Part shown: positions 15,621 through 24,812 of the stretch, in pieces
How positions within the stretch are numbered: the stretch's first letter is position 1
Layout of the letters: every line of letters begins with the position of its first letter
Source: Anaerolineales bacterium
GTDB taxonomy: Bacteria > Chloroflexota > Anaerolineae > Anaerolineales > UBA11579
Direction: 5' to 3'
DNA: 64,000 nucleotides
NCBI GenBank assembly: GCA_019637675.1
Contig: JAHBVE010000002.1
Location: 519,797 to 583,796 of the forward strand
Made by a program: the position numbers and the translations under genes
Notes under the pieces: generated by a model
The model's input: only the letters and a program-made list of their open reading frames with translations
Told to the model about the DNA's origin: nothing
Databases searched by the model: none

Positions 15621-16409
15621 TTAGACCTTCTTCTGCGGCCAGGGGATAAAGGCCGGGGTCCGCTTCATGTAGGCAGCGTAGCCCGGTTTGCGCTCGGCAA
15701 GGGCTTTGTCGAGCATGTCAACGCCGGAGACGGAGCGCAGCAGCCAGGTCATGAGGATGGGGCTGAACACGGTCCACCAGCCGAAGCCGCCGGCGACGGC
15801 CAGCAGCCAGAAAGCCCACCACTGGACGGCATCGCCAAAGTAGTTGGGATGGCGAGTGAGCGCCCAGAGGCCACTATCCAGCACCGTGCCTTTGTTGGCT
15901 GGGTTGGCTTTGAAGCGAGCCAGTTGCCAATCGCCCACGGCTTCGAAGTAGAAGCCAAGCAGCCAGAGAGCCGCAGCGGCCACATCCAGCCAGCCGAAGG
16001 GGCGCAGGCCGAGCACGGCGGCGAGCAATGGCGCGCTGATGAGCCAGAGCAACGCGGCTTGCAACAGGAACACCTTGAAGAAGCTGCGCCACCACCAACT
16101 GTCGCCAGCCTCCTGGCGCCATTGGGCGTAGCGAAAGTCCTCGCCCTTGCCGTGATTGCGCCGGGCGATGTGAATGGCGAGGCGCAGTCCCCAGATCGTG
16201 ACTAGCGCCAGCAGCAGAGCGCGGCGCTCCAGCAGCCCGCCGCCAGGTGTGAGGGCGACATACAGCCAGGCGACGGTGACGAAGCCGCTGCCCCAGAACA
16301 TATCCACGATGCTGGAATCCTTGATGGGCAAGCTGAGCAGCCACCACAGGATGCTGAGGGCCAGCAAAAACGCTCCGGTGGAGAGGAAAATGGTCCAAAA
16401 CAGGCTCAT
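15621..16409 (-). CDS. DUF1295 membrane protein (steroid 5-alpha-reductase / isoprenylcysteine methyltransferase-like)
   Basis: A 262-residue protein with about six to seven membrane helices. The C-terminal part holds the fingerprint of the DUF1295 family: GFYFEAVGDWQLARFK, GLWALTRHPNYFGDAVQWW and the end KPGYAAYMKRTPAFIPW. Relatives include reductases and methyltransferases that use a cytosolic cofactor through the conserved RHPNYFG segment; the substrate is not known. The start at 16409 is chosen because hydrophobic TM1 (MSLFWTIFLSTGAFLLAL) begins there; an earlier ATG adds a non-conserved leader that reaches into the region of the divergent mutase promoter. No clear ribosome site. Confidence 0.85.
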   Translation of the reverse strand: MSLFWTIFLSTGAFLLALSILWWLLSLPIKDSSIVDMFWGSGFVTVAWLYVALTPGGGLLERRALLLALVTIWGLRLAIHIARRNHGKGEDFRYAQWRQEAGDSWWWRSFFKVFLLQAALLWLISAPLLAAVLGLRPFGWLDVAAAALWLLGFYFEAVGDWQLARFKANPANKGTVLDSGLWALTRHPNYFGDAVQWWAFWLLAVAGGFGWWTVFSPILMTWLLRSVSGVDMLDKALAERKPGYAAYMKRTPAFIPWPQKKV

Positions 16410-16486
16410 GCCGCAATAGTACCGTATCCGAAGTGGGAGAAAGGCGTGGGCTATAATCTTCATATTCCGCCTTGGAGGCTGCTTGC

Positions 16487-18166
16487 ATGTACGATCGCGA
16501 CAAGATTGAACAGATCCGCGAAGAAAAAGAGACCTGGGAAGAAGGCACCCTAAAACAAGGCAGCAGCCGCTTACCTGAACGCAAAAAACAGTTCGTCACT
16601 ACCTCCTCAGAACCCATAAACCGCCTGTACACGCCGCTGGACGTGGCCGGCCTGGATTACAGCCAGGACCTGGGCATGCCGGGCGAGTATCCCTTCACGC
16701 GCGGGGTGCACCCCACTCTGCACCGCAGCAAGCTGTGGACGATGCGCATGTTCGCCGGGTTTGGCTCGGCAGAGGAGACCAACAAGCGCTTCAAGTACCT
16801 GCTGGAACAGGGGCAGACCGGGCTCTCGACGGCGTTCGATCTGGCAACCCTGATGGGCTACGACACCGACCAGCCGGAAGCCGAGGGCGAGTTCGGGGTG
16901 TGCGGGGTGGCGGTGTCCTCCCTGAAGGATATGGAGATCTTGTTCGACGGCATCCCGCTCGACAAGGTTTCGACGAGCATGACGATTAACTCGCCGGCAG
17001 CGATCATCTGGGCGATGTATATCGCTGCGGCGGAGAAACAGGGCGTGCGGCCGGAGCAGCTGCGCGGCACGCTGCAGAACGATATTTTGAAAGAATATAT
17101 TGCGCAGAAGGAGTACATCTTCCCGCCGGAGCCCTCGATGCGGCTGGTGACGGACACGGTGGAGTATGCGGCGCAGCACCTGCCGCAGTGGAACCCGATC
17201 AGCATTTCGGGCTACCACATCCGCGAGGCCGGCAGCACGGCGGCGCAGGAGCTGGCCTTCACGCTGGCCGATGGCCTCGAGTATGTGCGCTGGGGCATTG
17301 CCCGCGGCCTGGATATTGACGATTTTGCGCCACGGCTGAGCTTCTTCTTCAATGCGCACAATGACTTCTTCGAGGAGATCGCCAAGTACCGGGCGGCGCG
17401 GCGGATTTGGGCACGCCAGATGCGCGAGGTGTTCGGCGCCAAGAACCCGCGCAGCTGGCTGATGCGCTTCCACACCCAGACGGCGGGCGTCTCCCTGACG
17501 GCGCAGCAGCCAGAGAACAATGTGGTGCGGGTGGCGATCCAGGCGTTGGCGGCAGTGCTGGGCGGAACGCAGAGCCTGCACACCAACAGCATGGACGAGG
17601 CGCTGGCCCTGCCGAGCGAGCACGCCGTGACGGTGGCGCTGCGCACGCAGCAGATCATTGCCGAAGAGAGCGGCGTGACGAATACAGTGGACCCGCTGGG
17701 CGGCAGCTTCTTTGTGGAGGCACAGACCGACCGCATGGAGCGCGAGGCGCTGGCCTATTTTGCGCAGATCGATGCGATGGGCGGCGTGCTGCCGGCAATC
17801 GAGCGCGGCTTCTTCCAGAGCGAGATCGCCGAGGCGGCCTACCAGTACCAGCGCGAGATCGATTCGAACGAGCGCCTGATCGTGGGCGTGAACGCCTATG
17901 CGGATGCGGCGGGCTACAACGTGCCCATTTTGCAGATGGACCCCGAGGGCGAGAAGCGCCAGGTGGCGCGCCTGCAGGCGCTGCGCAAGGAGCGTGATGC
18001 GGGTGCGGTAGGCCAGGCGCTGGACCGCCTGCGGATCGCCTGCCAGGGGACGGAGAACACGATGCCGTACCTGCTGGATGCGGTGCGGGCGTATGCGACC
18101 CTGGGCGAGATCATGAGCCTGATGAAGGTGGAGTTCGGGGTGTATGAGGAGAGTACGGAAATTTAG
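16487..18166 (+). CDS. Methylmalonyl-CoA mutase, large (catalytic) subunit
   Basis: A 559-residue protein, the substrate-binding TIM barrel of the adenosylcobalamin-dependent mutase that interconverts succinyl-CoA and (R)-methylmalonyl-CoA. Conserved stretches include [95 protein letters not shown] and NTVDPLGGS. The B12-binding domain is absent from this polypeptide and is supplied by the small subunit encoded at 35063-35467, beside meaB. The start at 16487 has GGAGG eight bases upstream; a TATAAT (16452-16457) lies 30 bases before it. Close relatives isobutyryl-CoA or ethylmalonyl-CoA mutases are possible alternatives. Confidence 0.9.
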   Translation: MYDRDKIEQIREEKETWEEGTLKQGSSRLPERKKQFVTTSSEPINRLYTPLDVAGLDYSQDLGMPGEYPFTRGVHPTLHRSKLWTMRMFAGFGSAEETNKRFKYLLEQGQTGLSTAFDLATLMGYDTDQPEAEGEFGVCGVAVSSLKDMEILFDGIPLDKVSTSMTINSPAAIIWAMYIAAAEKQGVRPEQLRGTLQNDILKEYIAQKEYIFPPEPSMRLVTDTVEYAAQHLPQWNPISISGYHIREAGSTAAQELAFTLADGLEYVRWGIARGLDIDDFAPRLSFFFNAHNDFFEEIAKYRAARRIWARQMREVFGAKNPRSWLMRFHTQTAGVSLTAQQPENNVVRVAIQALAAVLGGTQSLHTNSMDEALALPSEHAVTVALRTQQIIAEESGVTNTVDPLGGSFFVEAQTDRMEREALAYFAQIDAMGGVLPAIERGFFQSEIAEAAYQYQREIDSNERLIVGVNAYADAAGYNVPILQMDPEGEKRQVARLQALRKERDAGAVGQALDRLRIACQGTENTMPYLLDAVRAYATLGEIMSLMKVEFGVYEESTEI

Positions 18167-18510
18167 ATTCAGCCGCAGATGAACGCGGATAAACGCAGAT
18201 AGAAGATGTTGTTCGTTTTGGGTGTGGGGGTATGGGGTGCAACTCAAAAGATATCTGGACAAGCTTTGGGTCCGGTTAGTTTTAATAATCATCATGGCCA
18301 AAGGAGAGGCGGGGGTCAGGCCGTTAATAGTTAATAGTTCAAGGGCCTTGACAGCAGATTGGCAAGCGCATAAGGGAAACCTGCGGATGGAGTCCATGCC
18401 TAGCTGATACTACAAATTTGAGGTATCAGGCGTTCATAGAGCCTACTGTCAAGCTTTTGTAACACCAGTGCAGAAACAGCAGGTCAACGCGATGTTGGGT
18501 TTTGAATACA
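18167..18510. other. Intergenic stretch without a recognisable gene
   Basis: This 344-base region is less GC-rich than its surroundings. It begins with a repetitive motif (CGCAGATGAACGCGGATAA then AACGCAGAT, near 18174-18200) of the kind scattered as non-coding repeats in many genomes, and holds a short tandem GTTAATAGTTAATAG near 18322-18337. No convincing coding frame, promoter or RNA gene is seen. It separates two convergent transcription units. Confidence 0.5.
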
Positions 18511-18541
18511 AAAAGCGCAGCGGGTCTCCCGCTGCGCTTTT
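18511..18541. terminator. Bidirectional rho-independent terminator
   Basis: A 14-bp stem (18511-18524 with 18528-18541) with loop TCT, reading AAAAGCGCAGCGGG / CCCGCTGCGCTTTT. In the minus direction a TTTTTGT run follows. It lies 25 bases beyond the stop of the 214-residue protein gene and also backs the plus-strand mutase unit. Confidence 0.93.
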
Positions 18542-18566
18542 GATTCTGGGTACAGGGAACTACTGG

Positions 18567-19211
18567 CTACTTGCTGAGGTTGCCCACCACATCCAGCAGG
18601 GTTTTGAGGACCAGCTCGCTGGATTGGGCGCGGTGGGGTGTGGGGGCCATGGCGCTGTCGGCGACGAGGGCCTTGATGAGGGCTTCGCCGGTGGTGGCGC
18701 CTTGGTTTTTGGCATTCATGTAGGTAAGGCCGGCGTTGATGAGGTCTTGCATATTGATCTTGTCGTCATCGGCGCCTGAGGCGGCGGTTTGGCCGCCGGC
18801 GAGCTGGGTCAGCAGGCTGCCGAGCGCTCCGGCGCCAGATACGCTGCCAGCGCTGGCAGGCGCCTGCGCCTGGCCGCCGCCCATGAGCAGCTGGATGAGC
18901 TGAAGGATATTGTTGGGGTCGATCTCGCGGCCCTGGAACTGGCGGGCGGCCTGCTGCAGGCCCTTGGCGTACAGCTGGGCGGAGCCGCTGTTCTTCTGCG
19001 AGAGCAGCTGAGCGGCATAGTCGAGCTGAGCGGCCTGGGGGCTGCTCTGCTTCTGCTCGACAGCCTGGGTGATGAGCTTGAAGACTTCGACCATGTTATC
19101 GCCGTGGTCGTGGTTTTGGGTGTCAGCCTTATTGAGCTGGGTCTGCTGCTGGGCTAGGGATTTGACCACCTGAGAGAACAAGGGGCCGAGATCGATCTGG
19201 TTGTTGGACAT
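18567..19211 (-). CDS. Uncharacterised Gln/Ala-rich 214-residue protein
   Basis: I do not recognise the family. The protein has no signal peptide or membrane helix. The N-terminal half is helical and Gln-rich (VVKSLAQQQTQLNKADTQNH, QKQSSPQAAQLDYAAQLLSQ) and may form coiled coils. A Gly/Ala-rich middle (LLMGGGQAQAPASAGSVSGA, GSLLTQLAGGQ) resembles the loops of DUF937/YidB-like proteins, and a conserved-looking end reads LINAGLTYMNAKNQGATTGE and HRAQSSELVLKTLLDVVG. AAAGG lies upstream of the start, and a strong terminator follows. It is preceded by the small 84-residue gene and pfkA on the same strand, so all three may share a transcript. Confidence 0.75.
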   Translation of the reverse strand: MSNNQIDLGPLFSQVVKSLAQQQTQLNKADTQNHDHGDNMVEVFKLITQAVEQKQSSPQAAQLDYAAQLLSQKNSGSAQLYAKGLQQAARQFQGREIDPNNILQLIQLLMGGGQAQAPASAGSVSGAGALGSLLTQLAGGQTAASGADDDKINMQDLINAGLTYMNAKNQGATTGEALIKALVADSAMAPTPHRAQSSELVLKTLLDVVGNLSK

Positions 19212-19224
19212 TACGTTACCTTTC

Positions 19225-19479
19225 TTAGAGCAAATAGCGTATCACAAGGTTGGCGCCATCACCTTTAGGAGGCTGTTCAATTATGGAGTCACCTGAACGC
19301 ATTTTAGAGCGCATTGCTTCGCAACAGACTGGCATGCGATGATCATCGCCCGGGTAACCGCCAACAGCTCTATGCAAATCACCTGAGCGGATTACTATTT
19401 CTACGATGCCATTTGCCTTGCCGAATCCAAAGATCTCATCAAGTTTGTTATCAAAATCAACTCTCTTTAAAGTACTCAT
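19225..19479 (-). CDS. Small uncharacterised 84-residue protein with HRMPVCC motif
   Basis: A short protein with an excellent ribosome site (AGGAGGAAGGG just before the ATG), so it is very probably real. The core reads IRSGDLHRAVGGYPGDDHRM, then PVCCEAMR, and the end PPKGDGANLVIRYLL. I recall small proteins of this pattern in many bacteria and archaea, sometimes next to nucleases, but no function is known to me. The paired cysteines, histidines and conserved Gly-Gly-Tyr-Pro suggest a compact metal- or nucleic-acid-binding fold. It sits between pfkA and the 214-residue protein gene, 13 bases from the latter. Confidence 0.75.
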   Translation of the reverse strand: MSTLKRVDFDNKLDEIFGFGKANGIVEIVIRSGDLHRAVGGYPGDDHRMPVCCEAMRSKMRSGDSIIEQPPKGDGANLVIRYLL

Positions 19480-19509
19480 CCCTTCCTCCTATCCCGCAAT
19501 CACATCAAC

Positions 19510-20484
19510 CTAGAACGCCAGCATCTTGGCCATCTCGTAATAGTCGAGGTTGGCTTCGCGCTGGCGGGTGACGACGTCGGCCAGGGGCACGGGTTCGACT
19601 TCACGGCCGCGCAGCCCCATCATGACGTCGGTCTGGCCGGCGAGCAGGGCATCGACGGCTTTGACGCCCATGCGGCTGGCGAGCAGGCGGTCGAAGGCGG
19701 TGGGCCGCCCGCCGCGCTGGATGTGACCGAGGATGGTGATGCGGGTGCTGAAGCCCACATCCATCTTTTCCAGCGCGCTGGCCAGCTCCGTAGTGAGAAT
19801 GTTGGCTCCTTCGGAGACGATCACGATGGAGTGAGTTTTGCCACGCTTGTAGGCATCTTCAACTTTGGCGGCCACTTCTTCGATGGTGACAGGTGCTTCG
19901 GGAATCAGCACCACTTCAGCGCCACCGATGACGCCAGCCATTACGGCCAGGTAACCACAGTTGCGGCCCATGGTTTCAATGAGGAAGGCGCGGCGATGTG
20001 AGGAAGCCGTGTCGCGCAGTTTGTCGATGGCATCACTGATGGTGTTGAGAGCGGTGTCCACGCCGATGGCCATGTTGGTGCCCCACATGTCGTTGTCGAT
20101 GGTGGCGGGCACGCCGACGATGGGCAGGCCGCGGGCGGCCAGCGCACGGGCGCCGCGCATGGAGCCATCGCCGCCGATGACGACCACGCCATCCACGCCG
20201 TGCTCTTTGAGGATCTGCATGGCTTTGAGTTGGCCGGCTTCGGTGCGGAACTCTTCGCTGCGGGCGGTGCCGAGGATGGTGCCGCCGCGCTGGATGATGC
20301 CGCCGACCTCACGCGCGTCCAACGGACCCATGGCGCCGAGCAGCAAACCTTCATAGCCATCCCGGATGCCGATGACGTCGCGCCCGTTGTACAGGGCGCA
20401 ACGGGCGACGGCGCGGATGCAGGTGTTCATGCCGGGGGCGTCGCCGCCAGACGTTAATACTGCGATGCGTTTGATCTCAGACAT
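19510..20484 (-). CDS. pfkA: ATP-dependent 6-phosphofructokinase
   Basis: A 324-residue enzyme that phosphorylates fructose 6-phosphate, the committed step of glycolysis. The N-terminus LTSGGDAPGMNTCIRAVAR, the nucleotide site GGDGSM (residues 104-109; GGDGS rather than GGDDT points to ATP, not pyrophosphate), the catalytic PATIDND (Asp130 and Asp132), the substrate-binding METMGR-like stretch IETMGRNCGYLA and the C-terminal GHIQRGGRPTAFDR are all present. Length matches bacterial PfkA of group I. The unit continues with two small genes of unknown role. Glucose released by the glycosidases in this window would pass through this step. Confidence 0.96.
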   Translation of the reverse strand: MSEIKRIAVLTSGGDAPGMNTCIRAVARCALYNGRDVIGIRDGYEGLLLGAMGPLDAREVGGIIQRGGTILGTARSEEFRTEAGQLKAMQILKEHGVDGVVVIGGDGSMRGARALAARGLPIVGVPATIDNDMWGTNMAIGVDTALNTISDAIDKLRDTASSHRRAFLIETMGRNCGYLAVMAGVIGGAEVVLIPEAPVTIEEVAAKVEDAYKRGKTHSIVIVSEGANILTTELASALEKMDVGFSTRITILGHIQRGGRPTAFDRLLASRMGVKAVDALLAGQTDVMMGLRGREVEPVPLADVVTRQREANLDYYEMAKMLAF

Positions 20485-20530
20485 ATTCTGGTTGGGATTT
20501 TATCAGTGAACCAAAAATGTCGATCTTGGA

Positions 20531-20639
20531 GATTGCTTCGGGCTGAAAGCTCTATGTTCATGAAATCTTCACAGCCCTCGCAATGACGGACTGCTGTGCG
20601 CAGAACGACATTCGGGCGGGTCTGAGACCCGCCCCTACG
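20531..20639. repeat. Interspersed repeat unit (REP/MITE-like) between pfkA and dnaE
   Basis: Starts GATTGCTTCGGGCTGAA, continues to CCTCGCAATGACG, and ends with the palindrome GGGCGGGTCT-G-AGACCCGCCC plus CTACG (20614-20639). The same two modules recur near 31234-31542. No coding potential. Confidence 0.8.
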
Positions 20640-20680
20640 TTGCCGGTGCAGACGCGAGCAGCGGCTCAGAGTGAGCTGGC

Positions 20681-23600
20681 CTAATGAATCTTCAGGTCTT
20701 CGACGCGGACGTTGTTGGGGCCGAGGAGGGACTCGAGGCGGGCGATGAGTTCTTCGTTGAGGTCGGTGGTTTCGTTGGGGAATTCGATGAGGTAGCTGCC
20801 GCGGCCTTCGAAGACGTAGAAGTTGAAGCGGTCATTGCCGGGGTAGCTGATGATGGCACCGTGGACGCGGCGGATGTGCAGGATGTCACGCATTTTGTCG
20901 CCGAGGCTACGCAGGTAAATGGTGGCGATGCGCGGCGGGCGGTCGTGCGCAGCTGGGCGTTCTGGCGCTTTGGGCAGGGCCAGCGGCGGCGCGGGGGTTT
21001 GCTTAGGCGCCGGTTGGCTGGCAGGCGACGCGGCTGGCGCCGGGGTGATGCTGGCGCCCAGCTCCGAGGCGGCGGCGCTGGCGGCCGGCGTACTGGGGTT
21101 GATATCTAGCTGCGGCTCGGGCTCAACTTCGGCCGTGTAGGCCGGCTCGCTCAGGTCCATCTCGAGGGTGTGCTCATCCGCGGCCTCGACGGGGACTTTG
21201 ACCATGGGCGCATGGTCCTGAGCCTGCACATCCCACCAGTCATCGGCGAAGGTTTCGGGCTCGGCGGGCATATCCGCCGGGCTGGCGTCAAAATCAGGCT
21301 CGTCTGGGCTGGCGGCGTAGGCGGGCTGCGGCGCGGGCAGCTCGGCTACGGCCGGCGCAGCCGTGGGGCTGGCGGCTGGTTTGGTAGCCTGCGGCTGGGC
21401 CGCGGGCTGCGGCTGGGCCGCGGGGCGCGACGGAGTGTTGAGCGGCTCTACGATGTTGAAGTTCGTATCGAACTTATCTGCCAGCACTTTGGGCTCGGCA
21501 TTCTGGGCATCAATCTTGCCTTCGACCAATACCAGGTTGTCGAGCTGGACCAGACTGGCGAAGCGTTTCCAGGTCTCGGGGAAGATGACCAGCTCGATGA
21601 GGCCAAAGCCATCATCCAGCGTGGCGAAGGCCATATCCTTGCCGCGCTTGGTCTGAAAGCTGCGGAAGGTCTTGACCTGGCCAGCCACGCGGACGCGCTC
21701 TTCATGCTGGGTTTCGCCGAGCTCGGTGGATTTGTGGGTGACCACCTCAGCGATGGTGCTCATCATGTGACTGAGCGGATGGTCAGATACATACAGGCCG
21801 ATGACCTCGCGCTCCCAATTGAGGCGCTCACGGCGAGCGGCTTCTTTGTCGGCATGGGCGGGCGGCAAGACCGTGATGGATTGCTCCATACCGGAGCCGG
21901 CGGCAAACATACTGAGCTGGCCGGCTTCTTTGGCGGCGAAGTGAGCGGCGCTGGTGCCGACCACCTGATCAACTGCTTCCACCAGGGAGTGGCGGTCACC
22001 AAAAGCGTCGAGGGCGCCGGCTTTTACCAGGCTCTCGAGCGGGCGTTTGCCCACCAGGCGCAGATCCGCGCGGTGGGCGAAGTCACCCAGGTTGGCGAAC
22101 GGCTGCTGGCCGCGGCCGGCGATGATGGCTTCGATGGCGCCGCGGCCCACGTTCTTGACGGCGCCGAGACCGAAGCGGATGGCAACCGCGCCTTCGGGGC
22201 GGTCTTCCACGGCGAAATCCCAGACGCTGAAGTTAATGTCGGGCGGGAGCACATCAATGTTCATGCGCTGGCAGTCGGTAATGTAGGCGGCTACCTTGTC
22301 AGCATCGCCCTGGGTGACCGAAAGCAACGCGGTCATATACTCCACAGGGTAGTGAGCTTTTAGGTAAGCAGTCTGTACGGCGATGAGGCCGTAGTCCGCT
22401 GCGTGGGCTTTGTTGAAGCCATAGCGGGCAAAGTTTTCCCAATCGGCAAAGATGCCTTCGGCCGTCTTCTCGGCAATGCCCTGCTTGACGGCGCCGTCAA
22501 TGAATTTCTTGCGATGTTTGTGCAGCTTGGATTCGATCTTTTTGGCGATGGCCTTGCGCAGATCGTCCGCTTCTGAAGGGGAATAGCCAGCCACCTCCAT
22601 GACCGCGAACATGAGTTGTTCCTGGTAGACCGGGATGCCGTAGGTCTCGGCGAAGATGCTCTCCAGCTTGGGATGAGCGTACTTGACCTGCTCTTTGCCG
22701 TGCATACGGGCGATGTAGGTGGGGATGAAATCCATCGGCCCGGGGCGGAAGAGGGCCACCATGGCAACTGCGTTGTCGAGCGCCTTGGGCTTCATGGCCA
22801 CCATCCAGCGGCGCATGCCAGAGCCTTCAAACTGGAAGACGCCGGCGGTCTCGCCGCGGCCGAGCAGTTCGAAGGTGGCCGGGTCATCGAGCGGGATGTT
22901 GTAGAGATTGAGGTCTACGCCGTGGCGAGCTTTGATGAGGGCACAGGCGCGCTGCATGATGGTGAGGGTTGCCAGGCCCAGAAAATCGACCTTGAGCAGG
23001 CCAAGCGATTCGAGCGTGGCCATCTCGAACTGGGTGAGTTTCTTGATGGGCGTATCTTCGGTGGCGTTGCCAGTGGGACGGTGCAGCGGCACATATTCGA
23101 CGATAGGCTTGTCGGCGATGACTACGCCGGCGGCGTGGGTGCCTGCGCCACGGATAACACCTTCCATCTGGATGGCGGTATTCAGCAACTCTTTGGACTG
23201 GGGGTTGCTGTTGTACTCGGTCTTGAGGTCGCGGATGTCTTCGAGCGCCTCGGTGATGGTGACGGGTTTGCCGGGGATGTTGGGGATCATTTTGGCGACG
23301 CGGTCAACATCGCTGAGCGGCACGTTCATCACGCGGCCAACATCCCGTACGGCGGCGCGGGCCTTGAGTTTGTTGAAGGTGATGATGGCCGCCACGCGGT
23401 CGTCACCGTAGCGGCGGGCGGCGTACTCCAGCATGCGCGAGCGCTTATCGTCCTGGAAGTCGAGGTCAATATCGGGCATGCTGATACGGTCTACGTTGAG
23501 GAAGCGTTCGAAGATGAGGCCATGAGCCAACGGGTCCACCAGGGTGATGCCCAGCAGGTAGGCGACGATGGAGCCGGCCGCAGAACCGCGGGCGTTGTAC

Positions 23601-24667
23601 CAGATGCCCTGCTCAGCGGCGAACTTGCACAGATCCCACACGATGAGGAAGTAGGCGGCGAAACCCATCTGGTTGATGGTGTTGATCTCGTGGTCAAGGC
23701 GGGCGCGCACTTCGGGGTCTTGCTCGCGGCCGGGGTAGAGGCGCGGCAAGCCGGCCTCGCACAGCTCGCGTAGGTAGGTGGCGGGGGTGTGGCCGGGCGG
23801 CACATCGAACTCGGGCAGGCGATAGCCCTGGGTGCTGAGGTCAACATTGCAGCGCTCGGCGATGAGCAGGGTGTTGCTGAGCGCCTCAGGCACCTCGGAG
23901 AAGAAGCCAGCCATCTCCTGCGGCGTGCGCAGGTAGTACGAGTCGCCGGTCATCTTCATGCGGCGCGAGTCGCTGAGCAGGGCACCGGTCTGGACGCACA
24001 GCAGCACGTCTTGCAGGCGGGCATCGCCCGGGTTGACGTAGTGCACGTCGTTGGTGGCGACGAAGCGGCCCTGGTAGCGGTTGCCGAGCTCCATCAAAGT
24101 ACTGTTGACGCGTTGCAACTCGGGAATGTCGTGGTGCTGGAGTTCAAGGAAGAAGCGGTCAGGGCCGAAGACCTCGTAGTACCAATCCAGCTTCTTGCGC
24201 GCCTCAGCCAGCTGTTCGTTCTGGATGGCACGCGGCACTTCGGCCGAGAGGCAGCCGGAGGTGGCGATCAGGCCTTCGGAGTGGGCGGCGAGGAACTCGC
24301 GATCAATGCGGGGGAAGTAATAGAAGCCCTCGAGCTGCGAGGCGGAGGCGATCTTGAGCAGGTTCTGGTAGCCGGTGGCGTTCTCGGCCAGCAGCAGCAT
24401 GTGGAATGACTTCTTGTCCTCCTCCGGGTCACGATGCTGCATCGTGCGGGAGGCGAGGTAGGTTTCAATGCCGATGAGCGGCTTGACGCCCTTCTCGCGG
24501 GCGGTGTTGAAGAAGTCAATCACGCCGTAGAGCGCGCCGTGGTCAGTGATGGCCAGAGCCGGCATCTCCAGCTCTTTGGCCCGGTCCACCAGTTTAGGGA
24601 TCTTGCTGAACCCGTCCAGCAGGGAGTATTCAGTGTGGACGTGGAGGTGGACGAAGGAGGAGGTCAT
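20681..24667 (-). CDS. dnaE: DNA polymerase III alpha subunit (replicative DnaE1)
   Basis: A 1328-residue family C polymerase. The PHP domain opens MTSSFVHLHVHTEYSLLDGF with the metal-binding HLHVHTEYS. The palm contains RGSAAGSIVAYLLGI, the catalytic pair in ISMPDIDLDFQDD and the third Asp in LKVDFLGL. The fingers (FQFEGSGMRRWM, PVYQEQLM), the helix-hairpin-helix and an OB-fold (VRVAGQVKTFRSFQTKRGKD) follow. Between residues about 1080 and 1240 is a Pro/Ala/Gln-rich low-complexity linker, after which a conserved C-terminal domain ends FNFYVFEGRGSYLIEF. Translation from the ATG at 24667 fits the family; a TTG start would add 17 residues. It is the replicase, in contrast to the shorter paralogue at 46778. 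Confidence 0.96.
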   Translation of the reverse strand: MTSSFVHLHVHTEYSLLDGFSKIPKLVDRAKELEMPALAITDHGALYGVIDFFNTAREKGVKPLIGIETYLASRTMQHRDPEEDKKSFHMLLLAENATGYQNLLKIASASQLEGFYYFPRIDREFLAAHSEGLIATSGCLSAEVPRAIQNEQLAEARKKLDWYYEVFGPDRFFLELQHHDIPELQRVNSTLMELGNRYQGRFVATNDVHYVNPGDARLQDVLLCVQTGALLSDSRRMKMTGDSYYLRTPQEMAGFFSEVPEALSNTLLIAERCNVDLSTQGYRLPEFDVPPGHTPATYLRELCEAGLPRLYPGREQDPEVRARLDHEINTINQMGFAAYFLIVWDLCKFAAEQGIWYNARGSAAGSIVAYLLGITLVDPLAHGLIFERFLNVDRISMPDIDLDFQDDKRSRMLEYAARRYGDDRVAAIITFNKLKARAAVRDVGRVMNVPLSDVDRVAKMIPNIPGKPVTITEALEDIRDLKTEYNSNPQSKELLNTAIQMEGVIRGAGTHAAGVVIADKPIVEYVPLHRPTGNATEDTPIKKLTQFEMATLESLGLLKVDFLGLATLTIMQRACALIKARHGVDLNLYNIPLDDPATFELLGRGETAGVFQFEGSGMRRWMVAMKPKALDNAVAMVALFRPGPMDFIPTYIARMHGKEQVKYAHPKLESIFAETYGIPVYQEQLMFAVMEVAGYSPSEADDLRKAIAKKIESKLHKHRKKFIDGAVKQGIAEKTAEGIFADWENFARYGFNKAHAADYGLIAVQTAYLKAHYPVEYMTALLSVTQGDADKVAAYITDCQRMNIDVLPPDINFSVWDFAVEDRPEGAVAIRFGLGAVKNVGRGAIEAIIAGRGQQPFANLGDFAHRADLRLVGKRPLESLVKAGALDAFGDRHSLVEAVDQVVGTSAAHFAAKEAGQLSMFAAGSGMEQSITVLPPAHADKEAARRERLNWEREVIGLYVSDHPLSHMMSTIAEVVTHKSTELGETQHEERVRVAGQVKTFRSFQTKRGKDMAFATLDDGFGLIELVIFPETWKRFASLVQLDNLVLVEGKIDAQNAEPKVLADKFDTNFNIVEPLNTPSRPAAQPQPAAQPQATKPAASPTAAPAVAELPAPQPAYAASPDEPDFDASPADMPAEPETFADDWWDVQAQDHAPMVKVPVEAADEHTLEMDLSEPAYTAEVEPEPQLDINPSTPAASAAASELGASITPAPAASPASQPAPKQTPAPPLALPKAPERPAAHDRPPRIATIYLRSLGDKMRDILHIRRVHGAIISYPGNDRFNFYVFEGRGSYLIEFPNETTDLNEELIARLESLLGPNNVRVEDLKIH

Positions 24668-24812
24668 TTTGGAATTTTTGATTGTTGATCGTTGATTTGT
24701 GATCGCAGAATCAGGCAACGAATCAACAAAGTGATTCTAGCATTCTGGCGGGAGGGATACTACCCAGCAAGCTTAAAGTTGTAGAGTTTTAAGATTGGAG
24801 AAGGGACTGCGT

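Noticed and set aside
16607..18397. A 596-codon open frame antisense to the mutase large subunit
   Set aside because: It mirrors a highly conserved gene, has a His/Arg/Leu-rich composition typical of antisense frames in GC-rich DNA and no family motif or ribosome site.
18222..18407. A 61-codon frame in the spacer after the mutase gene
   Set aside because: No ribosome site, no recognisable sequence and low coding quality; treated as non-coding.
21170..23773. Long plus-strand frames antisense to dnaE
   Set aside because: They have no motif and vanish outside the dnaE coding stretch; DnaE conservation accounts for the lack of stops.
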